Shown: in pieces, positions 33,218 to 41,587 of the stretch | Numbering within the stretch: the first letter of the stretch is position 1 | Layout of the letters: the number at the start of each line of letters is the position of its first letter | NCBI GenBank assembly: GCA_023446155.1 | Contig: JAEXIT010000017.1 | Span: forward strand, 682,001 to 746,000 | DNA: 64,000 nucleotides | Source: Bacteroidota bacterium | Lineage (GTDB): Bacteria; Bacteroidota; Bacteroidia; Flavobacteriales; Flavobacteriaceae | Direction: 5' to 3' | Made by a program: the position numbers and the translations under genes | Notes under the pieces: generated by a model | Database searches by the model: none | The model's input: the letters and a program-made list of their open reading frames with translations, nothing else | What the model was told of the DNA's origin: nothing

Positions 33218-33652
33218 TTATTTTATATCGGTGCGCAACAAGTTGGTATAACCTTTGGCTAATAGGCGGGTTTTATCGTGATTCCAGATTTCGCATTGGG
33301 CATTTACGATTTGTTTCCCCTTTTTATTGATGGCTGTTTCGGCAATGATCACATCGTTTTCGCGTGCCGAAGCAAAATAATCAATCACATTATTGATCGT
33401 TGGATAAAAATACGGTTCATTATAGGAAATAAGCGTCGCACCGATGGCATCGTCTATTATGGCAGCGATAATACCACCGTGTAACGTGCGATACGGATTG
33501 GTCATTTCGTGGCGTATCGTATATTGGAAAACCAGTCGGCCTTCTTCCACTTCAAGCATGGTTGGTCGAAGCCAGTTCATAAAAGGGGAGGGAGACGTGC
33601 TGACTTCCTTACCGATATGTTGTTTTAAAAATTCAAAAGCGTCGTTTTTCAT
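33218..33652 (-). CDS. Hotdog-fold thioesterase (PaaI/YbgC-like group)
   Basis: A 144-residue acyl-CoA thioesterase with the motif NPYRTLHGGIIAAIIDDAIGATL, where the HGG and following acidic residue form the active site, and DYFASARENDVIIAETAINKKGKQIV in the second half. The start at 33652 (MKNDAFEF) lies 13 bases after the thiolase stop. It is cotranscribed with the thiolase and probably hydrolyses products or intermediates of acyl-CoA metabolism. Confidence 0.88.
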   Translation of the reverse strand: MKNDAFEFLKQHIGKEVSTSPSPFMNWLRPTMLEVEEGRLVFQYTIRHEMTNPYRTLHGGIIAAIIDDAIGATLISYNEPYFYPTINNVIDYFASARENDVIIAETAINKKGKQIVNAQCEIWNHDKTRLLAKGYTNLLRTDIK

Positions 33653-33665
33653 AGGATAAATAAGA

Positions 33666-34838
33666 TTACAATTTTTCAAGAACTACTGCCGATGCACCGC
33701 CACCTCCATTACAGATAGCCGCTACGCCATAACGGCCGTTTTCCTGTTCTAAGACGGATAATAAGGTGGTGATGATTCGGGCGCCGGAAACGCCAATAGG
33801 ATGTCCCATCGCCACTGCGCCACCGTATACGTTTACTTTTTCGGGTGAAAGACCTAATATTTGTTGATTCGCGAGGATCACAGCCGAATAGGCTTCGTTG
33901 ATTTCAAAATAATCGATCGCATCTAAAGATAATTTTGCCTGTTCCAAGGCTTTTGGAATTGCAAGCGAAGGTGAAGTCGTAAACCATTCCGGAGCTTGCG
34001 CCGCATCGGCATAACCGATAATTCGGGCAACGGGTTTTAGGTTGTATTGCACCACCGCCTCGTCGGAAGCCAGTAAAATCATAGCGGCAGCGTCGTTTAG
34101 ATTACTTGCATTAGCCGCGGTTATCGTACCGTTTTCTTCAAATGAAGGTGCCAGTTTTGCAATTTTTTCCGGGATGATTTTATAAATATCCTCATCGTCA
34201 GAAATGATCCGGGTTTCCTTTTTGTCTTGTAACGTCACCGGAATGATTTCGTTTTTAAACTTGCCGGATTGTGTCGCTTCGGTGGCTTTTCGATAGGATT
34301 CTAATGCATAGGCGTCCTGAGCTTCCCGACTGATGTTGAATTTTCGGGCGCAGATTTCGGCGGCATTTCCCATATGAAAATGATGGTACGGATCGGTTAA
34401 TCCATCTTTTAAAAGCCCGTCGGTTACCGTATCGTGTCCCATTTTGTTTCCTTTCCGATGCTGGATATAATGCGGAACATTGCTCATACTTTCCATACCA
34501 CCGGTCAATACGATTTGATCAATCCCCAGTTGAATTTGTTGTGCGCCCATCATAACGGCTTTCATACCGGAAGAACAAACTTTGTTGATGGTCGTGCAAT
34601 CCGTTTTGTCCGGAATTCCGGCGGTTAATGCGGCTTGTCTGGCTGGTGATTGTCCTAAGTTGGCTGAAAGGACATTCCCCAAATAAACGGAATCAATCGC
34701 AGTTGACGGTAGTCCGCTTTGTTCTAAAAGTCCGCTTATGGCAATTTTGCCGAGTTCTGTCGCACTTAGTGACGATAAACTACCCAAAAATCCTCCTATA
34801 GGAGTACGTCGGGCTAAGATGATGTTTACATTTTTCAT
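33666..34838 (-). CDS. Acetyl-CoA C-acetyltransferase (thiolase)
   Basis: A 390-residue thiolase. The nucleophile Cys88 lies in INKVCSSGMKA, the histidine in YGGAVAMGHPIGVSGAR and the second Cys in AICNGGGGASA. The NEAF motif is NEAYSAV, a minor variation. It catalyses acetoacetyl-CoA formation or cleavage. It is the first gene of a two-gene operon with a thioesterase, directly downstream of a TetR repressor gene that shares its operator. Confidence 0.93.
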   Translation of the reverse strand: MKNVNIILARRTPIGGFLGSLSSLSATELGKIAISGLLEQSGLPSTAIDSVYLGNVLSANLGQSPARQAALTAGIPDKTDCTTINKVCSSGMKAVMMGAQQIQLGIDQIVLTGGMESMSNVPHYIQHRKGNKMGHDTVTDGLLKDGLTDPYHHFHMGNAAEICARKFNISREAQDAYALESYRKATEATQSGKFKNEIIPVTLQDKKETRIISDDEDIYKIIPEKIAKLAPSFEENGTITAANASNLNDAAAMILLASDEAVVQYNLKPVARIIGYADAAQAPEWFTTSPSLAIPKALEQAKLSLDAIDYFEINEAYSAVILANQQILGLSPEKVNVYGGAVAMGHPIGVSGARIITTLLSVLEQENGRYGVAAICNGGGGASAVVLEKL

Positions 34839-34850
34839 AAAATAATTTTT

Positions 34851-34864
34851 ATACCGATCGGTAT
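34851..34864. promoter_or_regulatory. Operator at the thiolase promoter
   Basis: ATACCGATCGGTAT, a perfect 14-bp palindrome, 13 bases before the thiolase start. The related site at 35492-35505 is in the promoter of the adjacent TetR gene. Confidence 0.75.
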
Positions 34865-34882
34865 ATTTTTGGTTAAAAAAAA

Positions 34883-35467
34883 TCAGAGCTCCAAAATAAG
34901 TTTTCGAAGCGTCTGCATGATAGAGCGGTTATGGTTTAGTTTTCCCGTTAATTTGATCATCATACGTGAACCTTCGATTAAAGCAATGATCGCCAGTGCA
35001 TTTTCTTCGGCATCCGTTTCGGGTTTAAATTCCCCTTTTTCTTTGCCTTTATTAATAAGATATGTCAAGGAATCTTTCCAATATAATAAGGCATTTTTAG
35101 CCGTCTCTTTTAGCATCGGATGCGTATCATCGGCCTCAATGGCTGTATTTAGAATCGGACAACCACCGGCCGGGAAATCGTGTTTGGCAAAATCTTCGTA
35201 TAAATCCGGGTAGCATAACAATTTGTCCCGATAGCTCTTTTTTTCGGCGATTGTACGGATCACAAGGCTGCTTACTTTATTGAGGTTGTATTCCAAAACA
35301 GCCAGCGCCACCTCGTCTTTATTTTTAAAATTCCCGTAAATACTTCCTTTGGTCAAACCGGTAACACTGGTAAGATCCTGTAGCGAAGTACCCCAAAAGC
35401 CCCTGGAATTAAAGACCGGAGCGGTTTTTTCGATAATAAATTGTCTGGTTTTTTCGGCTTTGCCCAT
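34883..35467 (-). CDS. TetR/AcrR-family regulator (second) of the thiolase operon
   Basis: A 194-residue repressor with an N-terminal helix-turn-helix (FWGTSLQDLTSVTGLTKGSIYGNFKNKDE region, about 24-53) and a C-terminal TetR_C-type domain with PAGGCPILNTAIEADD, a motif of a common YxaF/LmrA-like subgroup. It lies upstream of and codirectional with the thiolase operon. The 14-bp palindromes at its own promoter and at the thiolase start are its likely binding sites. Confidence 0.93.
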   Translation of the reverse strand: MGKAEKTRQFIIEKTAPVFNSRGFWGTSLQDLTSVTGLTKGSIYGNFKNKDEVALAVLEYNLNKVSSLVIRTIAEKKSYRDKLLCYPDLYEDFAKHDFPAGGCPILNTAIEADDTHPMLKETAKNALLYWKDSLTYLINKGKEKGEFKPETDAEENALAIIALIEGSRMMIKLTGKLNHNRSIMQTLRKLILEL

Positions 35468-35484
35468 TGGTTACAGATAAAAAA

Positions 35485-35515
35485 CAAATATATACTGATT
35501 GGTATTATTTTGCAA
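35485..35515 (-). promoter_or_regulatory. Promoter of the second TetR gene, with operator in the spacer
   Basis: Minus strand: TTG at 35513-35515, a 20-base spacer and exact TATATTTG at 35485-35492. The operator-like ATACTGATTGGTAT occupies 35492-35505 inside the spacer, so a bound repressor would exclude polymerase. Confidence 0.75.
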
Positions 35516-35557
35516 TACTTTTAATTTAAAATTAATAGGTTGCAATTGTGTTTCGTT

Positions 35558-35565
35558 TATTTTTG
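35558..35565 (+). promoter_or_regulatory. -7 element for the LpxA-fold gene
   Basis: Exact TATTTTTG, 23 bases before the ATG at 35589; rules out the upstream in-frame start. Confidence 0.6.
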
Positions 35566-35588
35566 TGTCGATAAAACCACAAAAGGCC

Positions 35589-36218
35589 ATGAGATTATCC
35601 GATTATACCCTTGACTTTAAAACCATTTTTCCGAGATATGAAAACCACCTTCCCTGGGAAATAACAGCACAAATTCCAGAGATTGTACAAAGTAGGATCA
35701 ACGACTTATCGGAAGACGAATACCATATCGACGGTACGATTGCAATTCATAAAACAGCGGTAGTCGAAACCGGTGTGATTTTAAAAGGACCAATCGTTAT
35801 TTCGAAAGATTGCTTTGTTGGTGCACATGCCTATTTGCGTGGCGGTGTGTTTTTGGCCGAATCGGTAAAAATTGGCCCGGGTTGTGAAATCAAGACTAGT
35901 ATTTTGCTTACCGCTTCGGCTACAGCGCATTTTAATTTTATAGGCGATAGCATTATCGGTAGTTATGTGAATTTCGAAGCCGGATCGGTGATTGCGAATC
36001 ATTATAACGAACGGGAAAATAAACAAATAACGGTTCGCGTGGGAACGGAAAATATGGCTACCGGTGTCGAAAAATTCGGCGCTTTGGTCGGCGATTATTC
36101 CAGGATTGGTGCCAATGCGGTCTTATCACCCGGAACGATTTTAAATTCCCAGGCGATAGTCGGGCGATTAGAATTGATTGATCAGCAATCAGGCCACTTG
36201 AGATCGTTTTCGCAATAG
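35589..36218 (+). CDS. Left-handed beta-helix (LpxA-like) hexapeptide protein
   Basis: A 209-residue protein whose middle and end carry hexapeptide repeats (IHKTAVVETGVILKGPIVIS, AHAYLRGGVFLAESVKIGPG, SVIANHYNERENKQITVRVG, RIGANAVLSPGTILN). These build the triangular beta-helix of acyl- and nucleotidyl-transferases, as in the C-terminal half of GlmU. No N-terminal nucleotidyltransferase domain is present. The substrate is unknown. Its last 30 bases overlap the oppositely oriented MFS gene. Confidence 0.85.
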   Translation: MRLSDYTLDFKTIFPRYENHLPWEITAQIPEIVQSRINDLSEDEYHIDGTIAIHKTAVVETGVILKGPIVISKDCFVGAHAYLRGGVFLAESVKIGPGCEIKTSILLTASATAHFNFIGDSIIGSYVNFEAGSVIANHYNERENKQITVRVGTENMATGVEKFGALVGDYSRIGANAVLSPGTILNSQAIVGRLELIDQQSGHLRSFSQ

Positions 36219-37361
36219 CATATAGACTAAAGCAAAAACCGACATTACTGCGGTGGTATACATAATAATCGGAATTTTAGCTATTACGTCCTGATAATAC
36301 CATCCGGCACAAAGCGCACCAAGACCAATACCGGCTTCCAATGCGATATACATGGTTGCCATGGCTTTTCCGCGATGGTCCACATGACTCATATCGACCG
36401 TCCAGGCGTTTAAAGCCGGGGATAAAATACCGGTGGCAATACCATAGATAGAAGCACCGATCATTAATCCGGTAAATGTATCGGCAAAACCGATCACCGC
36501 TAAGGAGACAAACAATAAAACCAATCCGATATTAATAATCCGGATACGTCCGTATTGATCAGAAGCTTTACCGGCTACAAAGCGAATCACCAAAGAAGCG
36601 ATTGTATAGACCATAAAAAACAATCCTTTGTTTTCAATTCCCATATGCTGACTCCAATCCGGGATAAGTGTTAGTATAGCTCCATAGGCAATATAAGACA
36701 GGAAGGTAACAATAGCAGCCGGAAGTACTTCGATGGCAATGATATCTTTTCGGGAAATTTTTAAAATGGAAAAGCGAAAGCGTTCTTTGTCTTTAAGTGT
36801 CTCTTTCATATTCATCAGAATCAGGATCGATAACAATGCAAACAAGGAAGAGGCATAAAACAGGATATTCATCGAAAAATAGAGCTTTATCGAACTCCCG
36901 ATTGCCGGTCCGATGGCCATTCCGGTACTAAAACAAAGTCCGTGTAAGCCCAAGGCTTCGCCCCAACGTTCTCTGGGAATAATATCGGCCACATAGGCAG
37001 CCGTAGCGGTAGGTTTAAAACCGGTTGAAAAACCGTGAAGTAATCGCAGGAATAAAAAGCCGGAAACCGTACTTAAAACCGGGTAAAGGAAACCGCATAC
37101 AAAACAAACGATAGAACCGGTTGCCATAACGGGAACGCGTCCCATGGTATCGGTAAGCCGACCGCTAAAAGGACGGGAAATACCGGCGGTAAGTGTAAAT
37201 AAAGCAATGATCAAACCTTTATATTCCGCACCGCCCATGCTACTCAGGTATTCCGGTAATTCGGGTATAAGCATATTAAAACTGGCTGAAAATAGTAAAG
37301 AACTCAGGCAGACCAAGCCGAAGTGAATGTTGTAAATGGGGTGGGAGGGCTTAGTAATCAT
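36189..37361 (-). CDS. MFS transporter
   Basis: A 390-residue transporter with about 12 transmembrane helices. Loop 2-3 has SGRLTDTMGRVPVM (the MFS motif A) and loop 8-9 has AGKASDQYGRIRII. It resembles drug or small-molecule exporters of the major facilitator superfamily; the substrate is unknown. Convergent overlap of 30 bases with the LpxA-fold gene. It has its own promoter. Confidence 0.92.
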   Translation of the reverse strand: MITKPSHPIYNIHFGLVCLSSLLFSASFNMLIPELPEYLSSMGGAEYKGLIIALFTLTAGISRPFSGRLTDTMGRVPVMATGSIVCFVCGFLYPVLSTVSGFLFLRLLHGFSTGFKPTATAAYVADIIPRERWGEALGLHGLCFSTGMAIGPAIGSSIKLYFSMNILFYASSLFALLSILILMNMKETLKDKERFRFSILKISRKDIIAIEVLPAAIVTFLSYIAYGAILTLIPDWSQHMGIENKGLFFMVYTIASLVIRFVAGKASDQYGRIRIINIGLVLLFVSLAVIGFADTFTGLMIGASIYGIATGILSPALNAWTVDMSHVDHRGKAMATMYIALEAGIGLGALCAGWYYQDVIAKIPIIMYTTAVMSVFALVYMLLRKRSQVA

Positions 37362-37384
37362 TTCCGATAAAGATTTTAAGCACG

Positions 37385-37392
37385 CAAAAATA
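37385..37392 (-). promoter_or_regulatory. -7 element for the MFS transporter
   Basis: Exact TATTTTTG on the minus strand, 23 bases before the start codon. Confidence 0.6.
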
Positions 37393-37517
37393 CGAACTAA
37401 ACGCGAGACTGGAAAAAATAGTCCGATCTATTTAGGACAGTCGAACAGCTCTTTTTGACAGTTGGATTTGTTAAAAAAATAAAACAGATCGGGTTTAAGC
37501 GGGTAAAATGACATTTT

Positions 37518-37550
37518 TTGTAAGGTGATTTTGGTTATGTTTTAATTTTG
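37518..37550 (+). promoter_or_regulatory. Promoter of the helical lipoprotein
   Basis: TTG at 37518-37520, 22-base spacer, exact TAATTTTG at 37543-37550; leader of about 85 bases. Confidence 0.7.
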
Positions 37551-37638
37551 TAAAGCTTTTTTAGTTAAAAAAATAGCGGAGTTAATTATTTTTTTTTATA
37601 CTTTTAGGAGTAAGTTTCAACCATTAAAATTATAACTA

Positions 37639-38046
37639 ATGAAAAAGTTAACGTTAACCCTTGCTGTTTGCGGAATGTTATTCGCAACATCGTGTAAAAA
37701 AGAAACACCAAAACCAGAAGAAGAAACAATGGAAGTAGCGCCACCACCGGCACCTGCTGAAATGGAAGCCGACACCAACTCGGATATGGCGAAGTTGGAG
37801 GCTGACGTAAAAGCTGCAGAGAAGTCGTTGGAAGAAGCGAAAGCTAAAGGTGACAAAGCTGCTGAAAAACTAGCTCAGGAAGCTGTAGACAAAGCGAAAG
37901 CGGCTTGGGAAACAGCGAAAACCAAAACAGTTGAGGCTGCTCAGGACGTAAAAGATGCCGCTAATAAAGCAGCGGAAGACGTTAAAGCAGGAACTGAAAA
38001 AGCGAAAGAAGATGCTAAAAACGCTATGGATAAATTGAAAAAATAA
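37639..38046 (+). CDS. Ala/Lys/Glu-rich helical lipoprotein
   Basis: A 135-residue lipoprotein with lipobox FATSC (Cys19), a Pro/Glu-rich spacer (about 22-43), then about 85 residues of amphipathic helix (AKLEADVKAAEKSLEEAKAK, AANKAAEDVKAGTEKAKED) with LEA-protein-like or apolipoprotein-like composition. It may be a periplasmic envelope or stress protein. Composition gives no specific function. Confidence 0.82.
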   Translation: MKKLTLTLAVCGMLFATSCKKETPKPEEETMEVAPPPAPAEMEADTNSDMAKLEADVKAAEKSLEEAKAKGDKAAEKLAQEAVDKAKAAWETAKTKTVEAAQDVKDAANKAAEDVKAGTEKAKEDAKNAMDKLKK

Positions 38047-38065
38047 TTCATAATAAACAAAAATG

Positions 38066-38094
38066 AAAACCGGGATTTCGATTCCGGTTTTTTT
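38066..38094 (+). terminator. Terminator after the helical lipoprotein
   Basis: AAAACCGG/CCGGTTTT stem with inner GATTTCGATT (TTCG loop) followed by a T-run. Confidence 0.85.
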
Positions 38095-38145
38095 GTAATT
38101 TTAATTTTAAGGTGTTGATAATTAGTGAAGTATCGGATATTTTTT

Positions 38146-38153
38146 TAAATTTG
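38146..38153 (+). promoter_or_regulatory. -7 element for the PrcB-like lipoprotein
   Basis: Exact TAAATTTG, 43-49 bases before the candidate start codons. Confidence 0.55.
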
Positions 38154-38202
38154 AAAAGAATTGGTACCGGAATACAAACAATAACCCTACAAACAAATGA
38201 CT

Positions 38203-38670
38203 ATGAAAAAAATACTACTTCTTTTTACAGGTCTGCTACTGGTTGCCTGTAGTGACGATACGACTACGGCTGTTAGTGCTCCACAGGAACAGAATGTTAC
38301 TTTTCAGTTGGTTGGTAAAGGAAACCTCTATGGCGGCAGTTCCGAAAATATTGGTCAGCAAAATTTAGTGATCAATACTCAAACGGAATGGGTGGCTTTA
38401 AAAGCGGCAATGGATGCTGTTAATAATACGACTTATCAGTTTACACAAACGGAGGTTGATTTTGAGTTATATCAGGTATTGGCCATTTTTGATGAAGTTA
38501 AAATGAGCGGTGGTTGGACGATTGACATCACCGACATTGCCGAAAACCAGGAAAACCTGTTGGTCAATCTGGACAATATCAAAACAGGCGATGCGACTAC
38601 CGTGATCACACAACCTTTTGAAATTGTAAAAATCAAACGAACCGGGAAACCGATTGTTTTTGAGGATTAG
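38203..38670 (+). CDS. PrcB-like lipoprotein
   Basis: A lipoprotein of about 155 residues (ATG at 38203; a Met two codons earlier at 38197 is also possible). The lipobox LLVAC is followed by SDDTTT, which fits Bacteroidetes surface-export signals. The C-terminal half (YQVLAIFDEVKMSGGWTIDI, GDATTVITQPFEIVKI, PIVFE) resembles the PrcB_C domain, first described in a protease-complex subunit of Treponema. Function here unknown. Confidence 0.78.
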   Translation: MKKILLLFTGLLLVACSDDTTTAVSAPQEQNVTFQLVGKGNLYGGSSENIGQQNLVINTQTEWVALKAAMDAVNNTTYQFTQTEVDFELYQVLAIFDEVKMSGGWTIDITDIAENQENLLVNLDNIKTGDATTVITQPFEIVKIKRTGKPIVFED

Positions 38671-38695
38671 AAAATCAAAAAGAGATAAAACCAAG

Positions 38696-38718
38696 ATGAG
38701 CCGTAATGGCTCATTTTT
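38696..38718 (+). terminator. Terminator after the PrcB-like gene
   Basis: ATGAGCC/GGCTCAT stem, 5-base loop, five T. Confidence 0.82.
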
Positions 38719-38831
38719 ATTTTGAAATAATTACAAATACGGTGATAATTGTGTAATTGTTGGAAACATAATGGTGAAAATTTGCGTATTCCGTCGTAAA
38801 TAATGATTTTAGCGAGGCCAAACCAACACAC

Positions 38832-40481
38832 ATGAAAAACATTGCACTCGCCTTTTCCGGAGGCGGATTCCGGGCGGCGGCCTATAGTCTGGGCTGTTTG
38901 TCCTATTTAAACCGAATTCAGTACGAAGGGAAACCGTTGTTGCATAATGTCCGTTATATTTCGTCGACTTCCGGTGGTAGTATCACCAATTTGTCCTATA
39001 GCACTTTTCTGTTTGAAGGGAAAACCTTCGATGAGTTTTACACTTTTCTAAACCAACAACTCACAGGAGAACAACTGTTAGGCGATGCAATCCGTACTTT
39101 AGACCATGCCGCCTCGTGGAAAGACCGACCGCATAAGAGTCGTAATTTGATCAACGCTTTTAGCCTGGTCTACGACAAGATGTTTGCCGGGAAAACCTTT
39201 GGAATGTTTTCAAAACCGGTAGCACCGGTACACCTGGAAGAAATCTGTGTTAATGCGACCGAATTTTCAAACGGCTTACCGTTTCGTTTCCAATCGCAAA
39301 ACGGTGATAAAAAACGATCGGGCGGAAAAATTGGTAACCGGTATATCTACTTTACACCAAAGGGAAAAACCGTAGCCGATCAGCTTCGATTGGCCGATAT
39401 ATTAGCTTGTTCGTCCTGTTTTCCGTCCGGTTTTGAACCCATGTTGTTCCCGGAAGACTTTACGGATCAAAATCTGACCAAGGAGGTGCTGGAAAATGCC
39501 ATTGCTTACGAAGAAAACGAATATACCTTGTCGGATTACAACCGTGTGGATTTCCTGAAAAACAAAAATTTCGAACAAAAACAATTCGGAATCATGGACG
39601 GTGGCATCACCGACAATCAGGGAATCGGGTCCTTTTTAAAAGCGGACGAGCGTCGAAAAAAAGCGGATAAATTCGATTTATTTATCAGTTGTGATGTGAG
39701 TAGCTATCTGATGGATGGCTATACCTTACCGGTTTATAAAAATCGTTGGTATAATGGTTTTTCGCTTCGCAGCATCGGTACCTTGTTTTTTATGCTGGCA
39801 TGTGTGTGTCCGTTGATGTTGGTTTTTATTTCCAATTGGCAACCATGGCACTATATCGTTGGAACGCTAACTGGTATTTTTTCGGTAGTGGTGATCGGAT
39901 TTATGGTGTCGAAAATGATAAAATCCGTTCGAAAACCTTCCGAAACCGGATCCTGGAATACGGTATTTAAAAAATACAGCCATGTATTGTACCGACTGCG
40001 TTTTGATATTTTAAAACACATGTTGTTGTCAAGAGCCAAGTCGGTTTTTATTTTGGCCAATGATGTGTATCTGAAACAAATCCGACGTATGTATTACGAT
40101 CGTTTGTTTACGGATAAAAAATACCGCGATAAAGTCATTCAGAATACAATTTACGATCTGAGCCGTTCCAAGTTTAATACCGACGATGTTTCCATAGATC
40201 CGTTATATCCGTCACAAAAGCTAATTACAACCGCCGAAAAAGCCCGTACGATGAGTACAACCTTATGGTTCGATACCCGTCACCAGTCGGAAAAAGTAAA
40301 AGAAAGCATCATTGCCACCGGACAGTTTACGACCTGCTATAACCTGTTGCAATACCTGAAAAAAATAAAAGAAACGGATAAGTCTCCGGAAATTATCGAA
40401 TTGGAAGCACTATTAAAATCGGATTTTGATGCTTTTAATACGGATCCGTTTTTTATGATCACTGCTACGGCAACGCCTTAA
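38832..40481 (+). CDS. Patatin-like phospholipase with internal membrane helices
   Basis: A 549-residue protein. The N-terminal patatin domain has the oxyanion loop SGGGFRAA (about 9-16), the nucleophile elbow SSTSGGS with Ser47, and the catalytic Asp in IMDGGITDNQ (about 250). It then has two adjacent transmembrane helices (about 312-360; TLFFMLACVCPLMLVFIS and IVGTLTGIFSVVVIGFMV) and a helical C-terminal region of about 185 residues. The elbow is S-x-S-x-G rather than G-x-S-x-G, a known variation. It is predicted to be a membrane-anchored acyl hydrolase. It overlaps the convergent esterase gene by 17 bases. Confidence 0.88.
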   Translation: MKNIALAFSGGGFRAAAYSLGCLSYLNRIQYEGKPLLHNVRYISSTSGGSITNLSYSTFLFEGKTFDEFYTFLNQQLTGEQLLGDAIRTLDHAASWKDRPHKSRNLINAFSLVYDKMFAGKTFGMFSKPVAPVHLEEICVNATEFSNGLPFRFQSQNGDKKRSGGKIGNRYIYFTPKGKTVADQLRLADILACSSCFPSGFEPMLFPEDFTDQNLTKEVLENAIAYEENEYTLSDYNRVDFLKNKNFEQKQFGIMDGGITDNQGIGSFLKADERRKKADKFDLFISCDVSSYLMDGYTLPVYKNRWYNGFSLRSIGTLFFMLACVCPLMLVFISNWQPWHYIVGTLTGIFSVVVIGFMVSKMIKSVRKPSETGSWNTVFKKYSHVLYRLRFDILKHMLLSRAKSVFILANDVYLKQIRRMYYDRLFTDKKYRDKVIQNTIYDLSRSKFNTDDVSIDPLYPSQKLITTAEKARTMSTTLWFDTRHQSEKVKESIIATGQFTTCYNLLQYLKKIKETDKSPEIIELEALLKSDFDAFNTDPFFMITATATP

Positions 40482-41454
40482 CAAATTGAACGGAACGTTG
40501 TAAAGCGGTAGTTCCGGCTTTATCGTCGAGATTAAACTGGTATTCGTGTGGTAATTTTGGCGTATAGGCCTCTGGAAAAAACAAGGTGTCGACTGCCACG
40601 CCCAAACCGCTAAGATGGCGCGCTAATACCTGCGATTGAAACAATAAATCGTCTCCATTTCCGGCCGAAATAAACGCCGGTGGAAAATGTTTTGTGATAT
40701 ATTGGTTTACCGAAGCGGTTTTAAAATAAGCATCCGTTTGAAAATCTTTTGTACCGCTATACGACCATAATATCGGTCGGGCAAGTCCTTTAAATCCGGT
40801 TTCCACATCGGTTTTGCCAATGTCATACGGACCACAATACAATAGTAATCCGGCGATAGGACAAACCGGCGTTTTCGGAATAATTCCCAATAGTTTGGCA
40901 TACTCCGGAGACGTAAGCAAAGCAGCAGTTTGTGCGGCAATTTGCGCTCCGGCCGAATCGCCAGCCAAAATCATTTTCGCAGTGCGGACAGGCAATCGTC
41001 CCTGATTTCGGATCAGATAATCCAAGGCGGTAGTCAATTGACGTACGGGCTCCGGATAGACTACTGAAGGAGCCAAAGCATAGTCGATCGAAGCCACGGA
41101 AAAGCCTTTTGAAGCCAGTATTTTACAATAATTGGCTACTTGATTTTTATTTCCCGAAAGCCATCCGCCACCGTGAACCCAAACAATGGTGGCTGTTACC
41201 GGTTGGTTTTGGGGATAATAGACATCCAGAAGAGCTTCCGGATCGGTTGGGTCATACGATAGATCGGATAATGTGATAACGGTATTCGGAACGTGTTTTT
41301 CCAGGGCTTCCGACTTTTTATCGGCTCCATAATCGAACGCATACCGAAGGACAAGTGCCGTAGGCCACGGACTGATTTTAGAGGCAGCATAGCCGGCAAT
41401 TCCTAAAATCAGGAGGATTCCTAGCAATCCTAAAATGACGCTTTTAACTTTCAT
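40465..41454 (-). CDS. Alpha/beta hydrolase, HSL-type esterase
   Basis: A 329-residue esterase or lipase with an N-terminal membrane helix (VILGLLGILLILGIAGYAA) that may anchor it or act as a signal. The oxyanion motif HGGGW, the nucleophile GDSAGAQ and the final His in HEYQF place it in the hormone-sensitive-lipase-like group. The start at 41454 is chosen because the -7 element at 41506-41513 lies upstream of it and overlaps the longer ORF. Confidence 0.88.
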   Translation of the reverse strand: MKVKSVILGLLGILLILGIAGYAASKISPWPTALVLRYAFDYGADKKSEALEKHVPNTVITLSDLSYDPTDPEALLDVYYPQNQPVTATIVWVHGGGWLSGNKNQVANYCKILASKGFSVASIDYALAPSVVYPEPVRQLTTALDYLIRNQGRLPVRTAKMILAGDSAGAQIAAQTAALLTSPEYAKLLGIIPKTPVCPIAGLLLYCGPYDIGKTDVETGFKGLARPILWSYSGTKDFQTDAYFKTASVNQYITKHFPPAFISAGNGDDLLFQSQVLARHLSGLGVAVDTLFFPEAYTPKLPHEYQFNLDDKAGTTALQRSVQFVKALP

Positions 41455-41505
41455 GGCGAAGTACCGGTTAGGGGTTTCTTTTTCGTCCGTATTCAGATAG
41501 TGATA

Positions 41506-41513
41506 CAAATATA
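41506..41513 (-). promoter_or_regulatory. -7 element for the esterase
   Basis: Exact TATATTTG on the minus strand; leader of about 45 bases to the chosen start. Confidence 0.55.
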
Positions 41514-41587
41514 ACATTTCTGTTTTTCCGGTTAAAATTTGTTACTGTAACGAAAACGAGGTACATTTAAGGTAAAATCCGGCTTTC

